Source of the DNA: Winogradskyella ludwigii
GTDB taxonomy: Bacteria; Bacteroidota; Bacteroidia; Flavobacteriales; Flavobacteriaceae
Reading direction: 5' to 3'
DNA length: 64,000 nucleotides
Assembly: GCF_013403985.1 (NCBI RefSeq)
Contig: NZ_JABFDF010000008.1
Span: 1 to 64,000 of the forward strand
The notes beneath the pieces were generated by a model. It searched no databases and was not told the DNA's origin. It was given only the letters and a program-made list of their open reading frames with translations. Position numbers and translations under genes: made by a program. Positions 1 to 9,701 of this stretch are shown piece after piece; position 1 is the first letter of the stretch; each line of letters starts with the position of its first letter.

Positions 1-1961
1 TGTTCACTTAAATCAAACGATGCTAATCCATCATTACTATCGTCATCACAAACTTCTAAATCTGAGACGGGGTTGATCGTAGGTTGACCTGAAACATTTA
101 ACGTAAAAGAATATGTGTCAAAACAATCAGAATCTAAATATTCTATCCTAACATATATAGTTTCACCATCTGTACCAGAATAACTCCCTGATCCCGCAAT
201 TGCAGCGGTATCAGCTTCTGCATCAGCAAGTGAATTATGATATGTTACTACCAAATCTGTAGAATTAGTTGCACTCGCAAGAACAACAGCTGTATTTAAT
301 TCCAAATCAAAAATATAAGGCGGAATACCTGTATCGCAAATAAATAAATCATTTGGTGCCTCTGTAATAAACTCAGGCAATACATCAATACACACCACTT
401 GGTCATAATCACAACCAAAATCATCTGTAGCTCTATAAGTATAGCAAAACTGACCTGAAGTTGTTGGTTGAACCGTAATTACATTACCAGCTGTATTTGT
501 TATAGTAGGATCAGCATCCCAAGCTTCAGAAGTAATTACGGGAGTAAAAGACAATTCTGGAGGCTGAAGATTTGGATCAAACTCAATACCCCAAGCGAAA
601 ATATTACCATTATCTGCAGAAATATTATCAACAATTCTAATCGTCCAATTTCCATTTAAAGGAGAACCTATAAGAGCATTTAGAGGGTTTATAGAGTTAT
701 AATTCCCCGCAGGAACATAGTCATCAGTGTAAGTAGCTGGACCATCTCCATTAGGAAAAGTACCACCTGAAACTGCACCACCTGCCAATGTAGTAGACGC
801 TCCACTAGGCACAAAACAATAGCGACTACCTGTTCCTGGAGTAGTATTGCCACTACCATCAACTGTTCCTGTTGCCCAAGGTATTCCTAAATTTGTAGAA
901 CCACCACCTTGATCGTGCATCCTTACTACCACACCACTAGGTGAAATAATTTCAATATCTAAATCACCTAAGTAAGAATGCTCCATTGTTAAACAAATAC
1001 TTATTAATTGACTTATATCGGTAAGCGTCTGATCTGATTCGTAACAATCTACAGTAATAGAAGTCGTGTATTCTGCACCACTACCATCTGGTAAAAACGT
1101 AAGCCCACTAACAGGAGGAGTACAATCATTAATATATTCTACAGCCTCTACTACTCCAGTTATATCTGTACTTTCACCAAAACAAAGCGTCATGTTTGAA
1201 GCTTGAGTGCCAATAAAATCTGCTTCTGTAGCCACTTGAATGACTTGATTAATCAAATTATCATTATTACAACCCAATGGATCCACTGAAGTATTTGCAT
1301 CTCGTATATTAAGATTAACAATGTAAACACCTGGATTTGGATAAGAAAATGTAGCTGATTGTCCCGATGCTGTATTACCATCTCCTAAATCCCATTCGTA
1401 AGTAGCACCAGTTCCATCAATAGAAAATGTACCACTACCATTTAAAGTAATTTCTTCATTAGGGCAAACTCTAATATACCCATCCCCATTTGGTGCAGGA
1501 GATGTAGAATTTATTTGAGAATTAATGGTTTGACAAGGCGTTAAACAAGATAAACTTGCAATCCAACCGTCTGAATTTCCTGAATCACCAGAGACGAATT
1601 GAATGGTAATACAACCCGTTGTATTATCTTCAGTTGCTTGAACTAATCCAGGACTAGTTATCCCAGAAAAATCACCAAAAGTTGGTGACGCAACACTATC
1701 TCCATTAAAAATGGATATTATATCTGGATTTGCACCTAAATTCAATGTGAATGTTGAAAAATCTATTTGCACTCTTTGCCCTGGAGTCTCAGGGCAAATT
1801 GTTAGAACAAAATCTTCATCGTTCCCATAATTACCAAATTCACCACCAGAATCGTAAAAAACGCCACCACATTGACTAACAGTTGCAGTTTGCATATTAA
1901 CATCTTGGGCCATCAAAAGTGATGAAAATAATAGAGGGATTATTGTAAATAAGTATTTCAT
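1..1961 (-). CDS. CUB/PKD/P-domain secreted protein, probable T9SS substrate (3' end outside the window)
   Basis: The gene starts at 1961 and stays open to the left edge, giving about 653 residues without the C terminus. A signal peptide (MKYLFTIIPLLFSSLLMAQ) is followed by a CUB-like domain (about 20-135), a PKD domain with the WDLGDGN core, a proprotein-convertase P-like domain (MEHSYLGDLDIEIISP, HDQGGG), and acidic modules with the CDDDSNDGLASFDL signature found in gliding and T9SS exoproteins. The complete paralogue at 7522-9609 shares the order and much of the sequence of the CUB, PKD and P parts, but after the P domain this copy continues into different modules. It probably acts as a cell-surface or released adhesion/binding protein. 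The sorting domain is not visible, so T9SS export is inferred from the paralogue and the modules. No catalytic domain is seen. Confidence 0.85.
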   Translation of the reverse strand, partial: MKYLFTIIPLLFSSLLMAQDVNMQTATVSQCGGVFYDSGGEFGNYGNDEDFVLTICPETPGQRVQIDFSTFTLNLGANPDIISIFNGDSVASPTFGDFSGITSPGLVQATEDNTTGCITIQFVSGDSGNSDGWIASLSCLTPCQTINSQINSTSPAPNGDGYIRVCPNEEITLNGSGTFSIDGTGATYEWDLGDGNTASGQSATFSYPNPGVYIVNLNIRDANTSVDPLGCNNDNLINQVIQVATEADFIGTQASNMTLCFGESTDITGVVEAVEYINDCTPPVSGLTFLPDGSGAEYTTSITVDCYESDQTLTDISQLISICLTMEHSYLGDLDIEIISPSGVVVRMHDQGGGSTNLGIPWATGTVDGSGNTTPGTGSRYCFVPSGASTTLAGGAVSGGTFPNGDGPATYTDDYVPAGNYNSINPLNALIGSPLNGNWTIRIVDNISADNGNIFAWGIEFDPNLQPPELSFTPVITSEAWDADPTITNTAGNVITVQPTTSGQFCYTYRATDDFGCDYDQVVCIDVLPEFITEAPNDLFICDTGIPPYIFDLELNTAVVLASATNSTDLVVTYHNSLADAEADTAAIAGSGSYSGTDGETIYVRIEYLDSDCFDTYSFTLNVSGQPTINPVSDLEVCDDDSNDGLASFDLSE

Positions 1962-2056
1962 GGGTTTACTTTTATTATTTTTATGACATGTTAATCGCAA
2001 TACATCATTTCCTTTAGTAAAATGATTTTAACATGTGTATTTCATTCCTTTAATCT

Positions 2057-2518
2057 TTATTGGTATTGAGACTTTATAATAATGTAATAATTAGTATTAT
2101 CTACTTGATACATCGCTGACGCTCTTGAGTAAAATTCAAAAACATACAGCAAAGGATTAAAATTAGCAGGATTAAATACTTGATTATTTTTTAAATCAGA
2201 GCCTTCAGTAGAAAATTTAGTGACATCAGATAATTTAGGGCAAGGCTTCTTATTTTTCTCATCTGTAATCAATTTAATAACCACCCTATTTCTTAGAATA
2301 TGTTTTATACTTTTTAATCTATGTGCATTATTAAAAACAAGTTTATCAGCAGATTCTCCATAAGCTTCAATAATTTGAGCACGTTCATTAGCCGTTAACG
2401 GTAAATTAACATTGTCGTTAAATTTAGCTAAAGGTAATGGCTGTTTTTGTGTTGATTGTTGACTAAACATACTTAAAGGCATGAGTATCAATGCTAAAAT
2501 AAATAGTACTTTTTTCAT
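2057..2518 (-). CDS. Small secreted protein of unknown function, candidate ECF-sigma regulon member
   Basis: A 153-residue protein with a clear signal peptide (MKKVLFILALILMPLSMFSQ) and no lipobox, so it should be periplasmic or exported. I do not recognise the family. The mature part contains an NERAQIIEAYGESADKLVF stretch that looks helical, a basic middle and a C terminus rich in Tyr, Phe and Asn. It lies alone on the minus strand, divergent from folE. Its upstream region carries, 97 nt before the ATG and in the correct orientation, the same two-part motif that precedes the FecR gene at 42472. It is therefore a likely target of the ECF sigma factor encoded at 41869. The reading frame is well supported by signal peptide and composition; the function is not. 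Confidence 0.75.
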   Translation of the reverse strand: MKKVLFILALILMPLSMFSQQSTQKQPLPLAKFNDNVNLPLTANERAQIIEAYGESADKLVFNNAHRLKSIKHILRNRVVIKLITDEKNKKPCPKLSDVTKFSTEGSDLKNNQVFNPANFNPLLYVFEFYSRASAMYQVDNTNYYIIIKSQYQ

Positions 2519-2614
2519 AGAATAAATAAGAAAATTAGAATTTCGAAAAGTAAGAAAATTTAAACGAATGAACTGTTAATTCATCAAGGATATTGGTGTT
2601 TTAACGGTTTTACA

Positions 2615-2645
2615 TATATAACAGCTTCAAATATAAAACCCCTAC
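2615..2645 (-). promoter_or_regulatory. Candidate ECF-sigma promoter (copy 1)
   Basis: Read on the minus strand this is GTAGGGGTTTT (2645-2635), 8 nt, AGCTGTTATATA (2626-2615). All 23 fixed bases and the 8-nt gap are the same as at 42427-42457 before the FecR gene. It points at the small secreted protein starting at 2518. That this sigma factor recognises it is inferred. Confidence 0.7.
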
Positions 2646-2667
2646 CTTAGAAACTATTTTTATTGTT

Positions 2668-2675
2668 TATCTTTG
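2668..2675 (+). promoter_or_regulatory. folE promoter -7 box
   Basis: TATCTTTG matches the Bacteroidota -7 consensus TAnnTTTG and lies 40 nt before the folE ATG. No clear TTG element is seen at the -33 distance. Confidence 0.55.
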
Positions 2676-2715
2676 CCGTTAGTATTAAAAAAAATTGATA
2701 ACCAATTATTTTACA

Positions 2716-3393
2716 ATGAAAATTGAAAGTGATTTTAATGACACTGATCCATTTGGAGATGACCACATAGGATCTTCAAGCGATACCCCTTTGAGACCTG
2801 ACGCTTTTGAGCTTTCAAGTACTGAAAAGATAGAAAGCATCAAAGCAGATGTTAAGCATATTCTAGAAACGTTAGGTTTAGATTTAACTGACGATAGCCT
2901 TAAAGGCACACCAAATAGAGTTGCCAAAATGTTTGTAAACGAGATTTTTGGAGGCCTAGATCCTAACAAGAAACCAAAAGCATCTACATTTGATAATAAA
3001 TACAAATATGGAGAAATGCTTGTAGAAAAGAATATTACTGTTTACTCTACTTGTGAGCACCATTTATTACCTATTGTTGGTAGAGCACATATCGCCTATA
3101 TTTCTAATGGCACTGTGGTTGGTTTATCTAAAATGAATAGAGTTGTAGATTATTATGCCAAAAGACCACAAGTTCAAGAACGACTAACCATTCAGATTGT
3201 TAAGGAACTACAAGAGGTTTTAGGCACTGATGATGTGGCTTGTATTATTGACGCTAAACATCTTTGCGTAAATTCTAGAGGTATTAGAGATATTGAAAGT
3301 AGTACTGTTACTTCAGAATATGGAGGTAAGTTTAAAGAACATGCTGTACGAAGAGAACTGTTAGATTACATTCAATTAGATACACAGTTTTAA
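2716..3393 (+). CDS. folE: GTP cyclohydrolase I
   Basis: Converts GTP to 7,8-dihydroneopterin triphosphate, the first step of tetrahydrofolate and pterin synthesis, in the cytosol. The 225-residue protein has the CEHH zinc motif (Cys113, His115-His116) and the second zinc cysteine in AKHLCVNSRG (Cys184), plus the conserved Q-V-Q-E-R-L-T helix. The ATG at 2716 is chosen; an in-frame TTG at 2695 would add seven residues but is not needed and is a weaker start. The N terminus (about 35 residues, acidic) is a poorly conserved extension. It is the first gene of a plus-strand run with cysS 55 nt downstream. Confidence 0.97.
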   Translation: MKIESDFNDTDPFGDDHIGSSSDTPLRPDAFELSSTEKIESIKADVKHILETLGLDLTDDSLKGTPNRVAKMFVNEIFGGLDPNKKPKASTFDNKYKYGEMLVEKNITVYSTCEHHLLPIVGRAHIAYISNGTVVGLSKMNRVVDYYAKRPQVQERLTIQIVKELQEVLGTDDVACIIDAKHLCVNSRGIRDIESSTVTSEYGGKFKEHAVRRELLDYIQLDTQF

Positions 3394-3448
3394 TTTTATT
3401 TCTAGACTAATTAATTCATTTTATTGATTCAATTTTCAAAATAGCATC

Positions 3449-4930
3449 ATGTCATTACATCTTTCACATCAATTAAAAGTTTACAATACACTTTCTGGAG
3501 AAAAAGAAATTTTTCAACCTATAACCGATGGCTACGTTGGAATGTATGTTTGTGGACCAACCGTATATAGTAATGTGCATTTAGGTAATGTGAGAACATT
3601 TATGTCTTTCGATATGATTTTTCGCTACCTTAAACATTTAGGTTATAAAGTGCGTTATGTCCGTAATATTACAGATGCAGGTCATTTAGAAAATGATGCT
3701 GATGTTGGTGAAGATAAAATCACTAAAAAAGCACGATTAGAAGCTATTGAACCTATGGAAATTGTTCAGCGCTATACTGTAGATTTTCATAATGTTTTAA
3801 ATACCTTTAATTTCTTACCGCCGAGTATTGAGCCTACAGCAACAGGACATATTATAGAACAAATTGATTTAATTCAATCTATAATAGATAATGGATTTGC
3901 ATACGTTGTTAATGGCTCTGTTTATTTTGATGTTCATAAATACAATGAATCTAACGAATACGGTATTTTAAGTAAACGTAAGTTAGAAGATTTAATCCAT
4001 AATACACGTGCACTTGATGGGCAAAGTGATAAGAAAAATCCTCAAGATTTTGCGCTTTGGAAAAAAGCAGAACCGACACATATTATGCGTTGGCCTTCAC
4101 CTTGGAGTGATGGTTTTCCTGGCTGGCATTTAGAATGTACAGCAATGAGCACTAAATATTTGGGTGAGTATTTTGATATTCATGGTGGTGGAATGGATTT
4201 AAAATTCCCACATCACGAATGTGAAATTGCACAAAACCAAGCGGCAAAAGGCCAAGATCCTGTAAAATATTGGATGCATGCCAACATGTTAGAACTTAAT
4301 GGTGCTCGTATGAGTAAGTCCACTGGGAATTATATTAATCCGGCTGAATTACTTTCTGGAGACAATGATATTATGTCTAAAGCTTACAATCCAAGTGTGA
4401 TTCGCTTTTTTATGATGCAAGCCTCTTACAGAAGTATTTTGGATTTAACGGATGCTGGTTTAGCGGCTTCAGAAAAAGGATTTCAAAGATTAATGGATGC
4501 TATTGGTTTAATTGATCATTTAAAAACAGGAAAAACATCGTCATTTAATGTTACCGATTGGAAGCAGAAATGCTACGATGCCATGAATGACGATTTTAAT
4601 ACACCTATTTTAATTGCAACGCTTTTTGAAGGTGTAAAATATATCAATCAAATAAAAGATGGAAGTGCAACTGTAACTTCTGAAGATTTGTCAATTTTAA
4701 AAGAAACAATTGAAACTTTTGTCTTTGATGTTTTAGGCTTGGTTAATATTTCTAAGGAAAATTCAGGAAGTGATAAACTAGCTGGAGCGGTAGAAATTTT
4801 GATTAACCTTAGAAAGGAAGCTAGATTAAATAAAGATTTTGCCATGTCTGATAAAATTAGAGATGAATTAGCAGAAGCAGGAATTCAACTAAATGATAGC
4901 AGAGAAGGCACAACTTTTACGACTAACTAA
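3449..4930 (+). CDS. cysS: Cysteinyl-tRNA synthetase
   Basis: Class I aminoacyl-tRNA synthetase that charges tRNA-Cys. The 493-residue length is normal. The HIGH-type motif is HLGN at 44-47, preceded by zinc Cys35 in YVCGPTVY. The other zinc ligands lie in WHLECTAMS (Cys230) and FPHHECE, and the KMSKS loop is RMSKS at 287-291. It lies downstream of folE without an obvious promoter of its own and is followed after 2 nt by yidD, so the genes probably share a transcript. This is the usual single essential copy. Confidence 0.98.
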   Translation: MSLHLSHQLKVYNTLSGEKEIFQPITDGYVGMYVCGPTVYSNVHLGNVRTFMSFDMIFRYLKHLGYKVRYVRNITDAGHLENDADVGEDKITKKARLEAIEPMEIVQRYTVDFHNVLNTFNFLPPSIEPTATGHIIEQIDLIQSIIDNGFAYVVNGSVYFDVHKYNESNEYGILSKRKLEDLIHNTRALDGQSDKKNPQDFALWKKAEPTHIMRWPSPWSDGFPGWHLECTAMSTKYLGEYFDIHGGGMDLKFPHHECEIAQNQAAKGQDPVKYWMHANMLELNGARMSKSTGNYINPAELLSGDNDIMSKAYNPSVIRFFMMQASYRSILDLTDAGLAASEKGFQRLMDAIGLIDHLKTGKTSSFNVTDWKQKCYDAMNDDFNTPILIATLFEGVKYINQIKDGSATVTSEDLSILKETIETFVFDVLGLVNISKENSGSDKLAGAVEILINLRKEARLNKDFAMSDKIRDELAEAGIQLNDSREGTTFTTN

Positions 4931-4932
4931 TC

Positions 4933-5166
4933 GTGAAAAAGATCTTAATATATCCATTTTTATTACTGATTAAGTTCTATCAAACATTTATTTCTCCAAT
5001 GAAGCCTGCAACTTGCAGGTATCAGCCTACATGCTCTCACTATGCTAAAGAAGCATTAGAAGTTCACGGCTTTTTTAAAGGAGGTTGGTTAGCGATTAAA
5101 CGAATTTTTAGTTGTCATCCTTTAGGAGGCAAAGGTTTTGACCCTGTTCCTCCTAAAGACCATTAA
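4933..5166 (+). CDS. yidD: Membrane protein insertion efficiency factor YidD
   Basis: A 77-residue YidD (DUF37) protein, an accessory factor thought to help YidC/Sec insertion of inner-membrane proteins. The N-terminal amphipathic helix is followed by the family signature [23 protein letters not shown] and the [15 protein letters not shown] tail, with its three conserved cysteines. Translation starts at a GTG, 2 nt after the cysS stop, which suggests coupling. In many bacteria yidD sits next to rnpA and yidC; here it lies between cysS and lgt. Confidence 0.95.
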   Translation: MKKILIYPFLLLIKFYQTFISPMKPATCRYQPTCSHYAKEALEVHGFFKGGWLAIKRIFSCHPLGGKGFDPVPPKDH

Positions 5167-5204
5167 TATTACGTTAATCTCATTTTCAATACCATTCAAA
5201 ATAT

Positions 5205-5212
5205 TACCTTTA
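5205..5212 (+). promoter_or_regulatory. Possible lgt -7 box
   Basis: TACCTTTA differs from TAnnTTTG only in the last base and lies 19 nt before the lgt ATG. Weak evidence; lgt could equally be read through from yidD. Confidence 0.3.
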
Positions 5213-5231
5213 CCTCATAAATAGAATATCT

Positions 5232-6056
5232 ATGTTTTTATTACAGATTGATTGGAATCCTATTAAGTTTATTGATTTAGGATTTTTTAAGCTACATTTT
5301 TACAGCCTTATGTGGATTACAGCCTTTATCTTGGGCTTTCAAATCACAAAACGTATTTACAAAAATGAAGGACAATCTGAAGAATCTCTAGATTCATTAT
5401 TTATTTATTCTGTAATAGGCATTATGCTTGGAGCAAGATTGGGACACGTTATTTTCTATCAATCTGAGTTAATTACCGAAGATTTTTTCAGCATCTTTTT
5501 ACCTTTTAAATTTAAAGGAGGTTTTGAATTTACCGGATTCCAAGGTTTGGCGAGTCATGGTGCTGCTATTGCGATGATTATCTCCATGTATATCTACAAT
5601 AAAAAAGTATTACATAAAACGGTACTTTGGATATTAGACCGTGTAGTTATTCCTGTGGCACTTGGCGCTGTATTTGTTAGAATAGGAAATTTTATCAATT
5701 CTGAAATTATAGGAAAATATACAGGTAGCGATTTTGGTGTTGTCTTTAAACAATTAGGTGAAACTGCGCCAAGACATCCTGCACAATTGTACGAAGCCTT
5801 CTGCTATGTCTTTGTCTTTTTAGCACTCTTTTATTTCTATTGGAAAACAAACAAATCTGAACAACAAGGTTTCTTATTTGGCTTATTTTTAGTTTTACTT
5901 TGGACCGTAAGATTCTTTGTAGAGTTTGTAAAAGAAGCACAAAATGTAGAACGAGCAGATTGGGCACTAAACACAGGTCAGCTTTTAAGTATTCCTTTTG
6001 TACTCATTGGGTTGTATTTTATGTTTATTTATAAACCAAAAACAAAACTGAGCTAA
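5232..6056 (+). CDS. lgt: Prolipoprotein diacylglyceryl transferase
   Basis: Transfers diacylglycerol from phosphatidylglycerol to the lipobox cysteine of prelipoproteins in the inner membrane. The 274-residue protein is strongly hydrophobic with about seven membrane segments. The Lgt signature is present as RIGNFINSEIIGKYTG (150-165), and the conserved histidine segment is GLASHGAA (His109). The stop overlaps by one base the start of the next gene, itself a lipoprotein. That overlap indicates translational coupling of lipid-transfer enzyme and one of its probable substrates. Confidence 0.97.
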   Translation: MFLLQIDWNPIKFIDLGFFKLHFYSLMWITAFILGFQITKRIYKNEGQSEESLDSLFIYSVIGIMLGARLGHVIFYQSELITEDFFSIFLPFKFKGGFEFTGFQGLASHGAAIAMIISMYIYNKKVLHKTVLWILDRVVIPVALGAVFVRIGNFINSEIIGKYTGSDFGVVFKQLGETAPRHPAQLYEAFCYVFVFLALFYFYWKTNKSEQQGFLFGLFLVLLWTVRFFVEFVKEAQNVERADWALNTGQLLSIPFVLIGLYFMFIYKPKTKLS

Positions 6057-6559
6057 TGCAATTTCGACTGTTTTTAAAATCTGTACTTATCATTTTAGCT
6101 CTTACAATGCTTTCATCTTGTAAAGAAGAAAAGACCGCTAAATCTGAAGACAAAGTGGTAGTTAGCTTTAAAAAAGAAGGAACATTAATGCTAAAAAAAG
6201 CGGAGACAGATTCTATTATTAAAACTTTAGATATTGAAATTGCAGACGACGAATACACCACCCAAACAGGTTTAATGTATAGGACAACGCTTGAAACTAA
6301 TCAGGGCATGTTATTTATCTTTCCTAATGTGCAAATGCGAAGTTTCTATATGAAAAACACAAAAATACCGTTAGATATTATTTACATTGATGAAGATTTA
6401 GCCATTGTTAGTTTTCAAAAGAACGCTAAGCCACTAGATGAAACTTCACTTCCGTCTGAAGCTCCTGCAAAATATGTTTTAGAAATTAATGGAGGGCTTT
6501 CAGACGAATGGCAACTTGCTATTGGAGATAAGATAAGTTTTACTCCTATTAATGAATAA
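6056..6559 (+). CDS. DUF192 family lipoprotein
   Basis: A 167-residue protein with a lipoprotein signal (LTMLSSC, Cys at about 22) followed by one DUF192 domain. The family core is seen in QTGLMYRTTLETNQGMLFIFP, then FYMKNTKIPLDIIYID and the C-terminal YVLEINGG. The biochemical role of DUF192 is not established; its small beta-fold is exported in many bacteria. The start shares one base with the lgt stop, and its end overlaps the next start by 8 nt, so all three are probably one translational unit. Confidence 0.92.
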   Translation: MQFRLFLKSVLIILALTMLSSCKEEKTAKSEDKVVVSFKKEGTLMLKKAETDSIIKTLDIEIADDEYTTQTGLMYRTTLETNQGMLFIFPNVQMRSFYMKNTKIPLDIIYIDEDLAIVSFQKNAKPLDETSLPSEAPAKYVLEINGGLSDEWQLAIGDKISFTPINE

Positions 6560-7415
6560 GCCTTTAGACCTAAAGATAAATACGCCTCAAGGACATCAAT
6601 TAGGTCTTACTATTTTTAAACCTGAAACTTCAATTCATAAAAGCATTATTATTTCTTCTGCTACTGGAGTTTTACAACATTATTATTACAAGTTCGCAAC
6701 TTATTTCTCAGAGTTAGGTTACACTGTTTATACCTTTGATTATTCTGGCATAGGTAAATCCAACATAAATACTACTGAATTAAAACAAAACACAGTAGAC
6801 TTAAAAGCTTGGGGAGAAAACGACCAAACTACAATTGTAGGCTACGCAAAAACACAAAACCCAAAAGATAAACTCATTGTAATTACGCATAGTATTGGCG
6901 GACAAATTTTAGCTTTCAATAAGCATAATTCTCAAATTGACGCTATAATTACTGTTGCCTCACAAAGTGGCTATTGGAAACTTTGGAAAGGTTTTGAACG
7001 TTTTAAAATGTTTACATTTTGGCATGTACTGATTCCTATACTGACTCCTATATTTGGTTATTTTCCTTCGAAGAAATTCGGGCTTTTTGAAAACCTACCT
7101 AAGCACATGGTTTATCAATGGAGTCGCTGGGGAAAGCATAAAGATTATATGTTAAGTGAATTTAATGTTGAAGACCTTCAATTCAAAAATTTTAACAAAA
7201 GCCTATTAGCATTGAGTTTTTCTAATGATAAATTTGCCTCGAAAGCTTCAGTAGATTGGTTAGCAAATCAATTTTGCAATGCTAAAGTAGACCGACGACA
7301 TATAATTCCTGAAAATTTAGGAATTTCAAACGTTGGTCATTTTGGATTTTTTAGAAATCAATTTAAAGATTCGTTATGGAAAATGACGCATGCGTGGCTA
7401 GACAAACATGCGTGA
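6552..7415 (+). CDS. Alpha/beta hydrolase
   Basis: A 287-residue cytosolic serine hydrolase of the alpha/beta fold. The nucleophile elbow is THSIGGQ with Ser114, so the first Gly of the usual GxSxG is replaced by Thr. The likely catalytic His is in SNVGHFGFF near the C terminus, and an early strand carries FDYSGIGKS. It resembles predicted hydrolases of the COG4757 type. The substrate cannot be told from sequence. The gene overlaps the DUF192 lipoprotein gene and ends before a strong terminator. Confidence 0.85.
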   Translation: MNKPLDLKINTPQGHQLGLTIFKPETSIHKSIIISSATGVLQHYYYKFATYFSELGYTVYTFDYSGIGKSNINTTELKQNTVDLKAWGENDQTTIVGYAKTQNPKDKLIVITHSIGGQILAFNKHNSQIDAIITVASQSGYWKLWKGFERFKMFTFWHVLIPILTPIFGYFPSKKFGLFENLPKHMVYQWSRWGKHKDYMLSEFNVEDLQFKNFNKSLLALSFSNDKFASKASVDWLANQFCNAKVDRRHIIPENLGISNVGHFGFFRNQFKDSLWKMTHAWLDKHA

Positions 7416-7471
7416 AAATTAAATTTCTTCATATTTCTATCTTATATTTTTCCTTTTGAAATATCAAAAAA

Positions 7472-7499
7472 AAATGCCTTTCATTACTGAAAGGCATTT
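7472..7499. terminator. Bidirectional terminator between convergent genes
   Basis: AAATGCCTTTC, loop ATTACT, GAAAGGCATTT form an 11-bp perfect stem. The minus-strand side runs into a long T tract, and the element lies between the convergent hydrolase and CUB/P-domain genes. Confidence 0.85.
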
Positions 7500-7521
7500 A
7501 GATCTTTAAATCATTTTAAGC

Positions 7522-9609
7522 TTATAATCTAATTAGTTTTTTTACAACTTTAAAACCAAGGTCTTCATTATATAGCTCTAAAAAATAAGTTGCTCTCTCT
7601 AATACCTCAAGGTTACCAATAGTAATCTCGTTGCTAGCACTTGTCTTTGTATTTTTATACACTAAACGGCCTTTCAAATCATAAATATTAATACTTAATT
7701 CGGTACCCAACAAAATGGTTGGCACATTTAAGGTAACGTGATCCTTAAATGGATTTGGAAAAATATTTATATCATTAACATCTATATCTGTTATACTAAG
7801 CAAATAACCATCAACACCATCACAATTTTCATCTACATTATTACCTTCATCATCAGTAGCGTCAGGATTTATGTCTTCATCTAAATCATTACAATCTAAA
7901 TTATTTAAAACATAACCTATAGGACGACCCGTATTATCATTACAACTAACAGTTATACTACTGTTTGTATCTCCATAACCATCGTCATCACTATCTTCAT
8001 AATAGGTTAGCATTGTAGCACCTTCTTCTGCTACATTAACGCAAACCGTTTTGGTATGCTCGCATCCAAACGCATCTAAAGTTCTAAAAGTATAACAGAA
8101 TTCACCTGCAGCATCTGGCGTAACTGTAATTATGTTTCCATTTACTTCGGTAATGGTAGCATCTAGATCCCATACTTGAGACACTATTGAGGGTACGTAA
8201 TCAAAATCTTGTAGTTGTAAACTAGGATCAAAATTTAGTTCCCAAGAAAACATATACCCGTTATCTGCCGAGATATTATCCACAACACGAATTGTCCAAT
8301 TACCATTTAACGGAGAACCTAATAAACCATCTAATGGGTTTACTGAACTATAATTCCCTGCTGGAACAAAATAATCTAAATAAGTCGCTGCATCATCACC
8401 ATTAGGAAAACTACCATCATCTTCAATACCATCTACTAATGTTGGGAATCCTCCATTTGGCACAAAACAATAATCAAATCCAACTCCTGGTGTTGTATCT
8501 GCACTGTTTCCGTCGACAGTTCCTGTTGCCCATGGTATTCCAAAATTAGCAGAACCACCACCTTGATCGTGCAACCTTACTACTTGTCCGTTTGGAGAAA
8601 CAATTTCAATATCTAAATCTCCTATGTATGAATGTTCCATGTTTAAACAGATACTTTCAATTTGACTCACATCAGTTAAGACTTGTTCATCTCCAAAACA
8701 TGTTACATTTATAGATGTACTATACGCCGCACCATTACCATCAGGTAAAAAGGTAACTTCGCTTTCAGGTGGAGGACAATTATAAACTAAAGTTAATGGG
8801 CTTACCACACCTTCTAAAGTCGTAGATTCCCCAAAACACAAAACATGATCTACGGCTTCTGTTCCTGAAAAATCTGGTTCTCCAGAAACACGAATCACCA
8901 AATTAATTGAATTTGTATTTGGGCAACCCTGAATGATATTATCTGTATTTGTATCTCTAATATCTAAGTTTACTAAATACACACCAGGCATATCATAAGA
9001 TACGTTAACCGTTTGACCATAAGCTATATTTCCATCTCCTAAATCCCAAGTATAATTTGCACCTGATCCATTAGTCTCGAAAATCCCACTACCACTTATG
9101 TTTATGTTATCTCCAACACAGACTTCAATAACACCTTCCGGATTAGCTACAGGAAACGTTGAATCTAATTGTGCCGTAATGTCTTGACATGGTGTTGTAG
9201 ATGATATTTCTGCAGCCCAACCTATGGCATTTACAAGATCATTAGATATAAACTGAACAGTTAAGCAACCTGTTGGATTATCGAATGTAGCAATTACTGA
9301 ACCTGGTGAATAAACACCTGAATATACGCCAAGAGATGGAGCAGATACGTCATTGCCATCGTAGACCGTAAGAATATCAGCATTCAACTGTGTATCAAAC
9401 TGTTGAAAATCCAATCGTGCACGTTGCCCTATTTCCTCAGGACAAATCGTTATAATGAAACTCTCGTTGTTAGCGTAATTAGAAAACTCACCTCCAGAAT
9501 CATAAAGTATCCCAGAGCTCGCTGTAAACGTTCCATTTTGCATGAGTATATCTTGTCCATAACTCAAGTAAGAGATTATAAAAAAGAATAAAAGTAGATT
9601 TTTTTTCAT
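7522..9609 (-). CDS. CUB/PKD/P-domain T9SS-secreted protein with MopE-type metal-binding segment
   Basis: A complete 695-residue exoprotein. Order: signal peptide (ending SYLSYGQ), CUB-like domain (about 20-135), PKD domain with NYTWDLGDGN, P/Homo-B-like domain (MEHSYIGDLDIEIVSP through NWTIRVVDNISADNG), a Ca/metal-binding segment of the MopE type (DSDDDGYGD and DCNDLDEDINPDATDDEGNNVDENCDG), and a T9SS type A sorting domain (IFPNPFKD...KKLIRL). The P domain is normally attached to subtilisin-like proteases, but no protease domain is present, so a binding or adhesive role is more likely. It is the paralogue of the truncated gene at 1-1961. Confidence 0.93.
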   Translation of the reverse strand: MKKNLLLFFFIISYLSYGQDILMQNGTFTASSGILYDSGGEFSNYANNESFIITICPEEIGQRARLDFQQFDTQLNADILTVYDGNDVSAPSLGVYSGVYSPGSVIATFDNPTGCLTVQFISNDLVNAIGWAAEISSTTPCQDITAQLDSTFPVANPEGVIEVCVGDNINISGSGIFETNGSGANYTWDLGDGNIAYGQTVNVSYDMPGVYLVNLDIRDTNTDNIIQGCPNTNSINLVIRVSGEPDFSGTEAVDHVLCFGESTTLEGVVSPLTLVYNCPPPESEVTFLPDGNGAAYSTSINVTCFGDEQVLTDVSQIESICLNMEHSYIGDLDIEIVSPNGQVVRLHDQGGGSANFGIPWATGTVDGNSADTTPGVGFDYCFVPNGGFPTLVDGIEDDGSFPNGDDAATYLDYFVPAGNYSSVNPLDGLLGSPLNGNWTIRVVDNISADNGYMFSWELNFDPSLQLQDFDYVPSIVSQVWDLDATITEVNGNIITVTPDAAGEFCYTFRTLDAFGCEHTKTVCVNVAEEGATMLTYYEDSDDDGYGDTNSSITVSCNDNTGRPIGYVLNNLDCNDLDEDINPDATDDEGNNVDENCDGVDGYLLSITDIDVNDINIFPNPFKDHVTLNVPTILLGTELSINIYDLKGRLVYKNTKTSASNEITIGNLEVLERATYFLELYNEDLGFKVVKKLIRL

Positions 9610-9652
9610 GAAGGTTGATTTTATTAGTGATAGTTAGATATACTTATTTCTT

Positions 9653-9660
9653 TAAAGATA
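9653..9660 (-). promoter_or_regulatory. Possible -7 box of the CUB/P-domain gene
   Basis: Minus-strand TATCTTTA, one base off TAnnTTTG, 43 nt before the ATG at 9609. Confidence 0.35.
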
Positions 9661-9701
9661 CATAAAGTGTTAAAAAGTTGCGTAAAAGTTATAAAATAAA
9701 A

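Noticed and set aside
468..659. Plus-strand open frame of 63 codons
   Set aside because: It is antisense to the P-domain region of the truncated secreted protein and has low protein character.
2695..2715. TTG start for folE
   Set aside because: The ATG at 2716 gives a full-length enzyme and the extra seven residues have no support.
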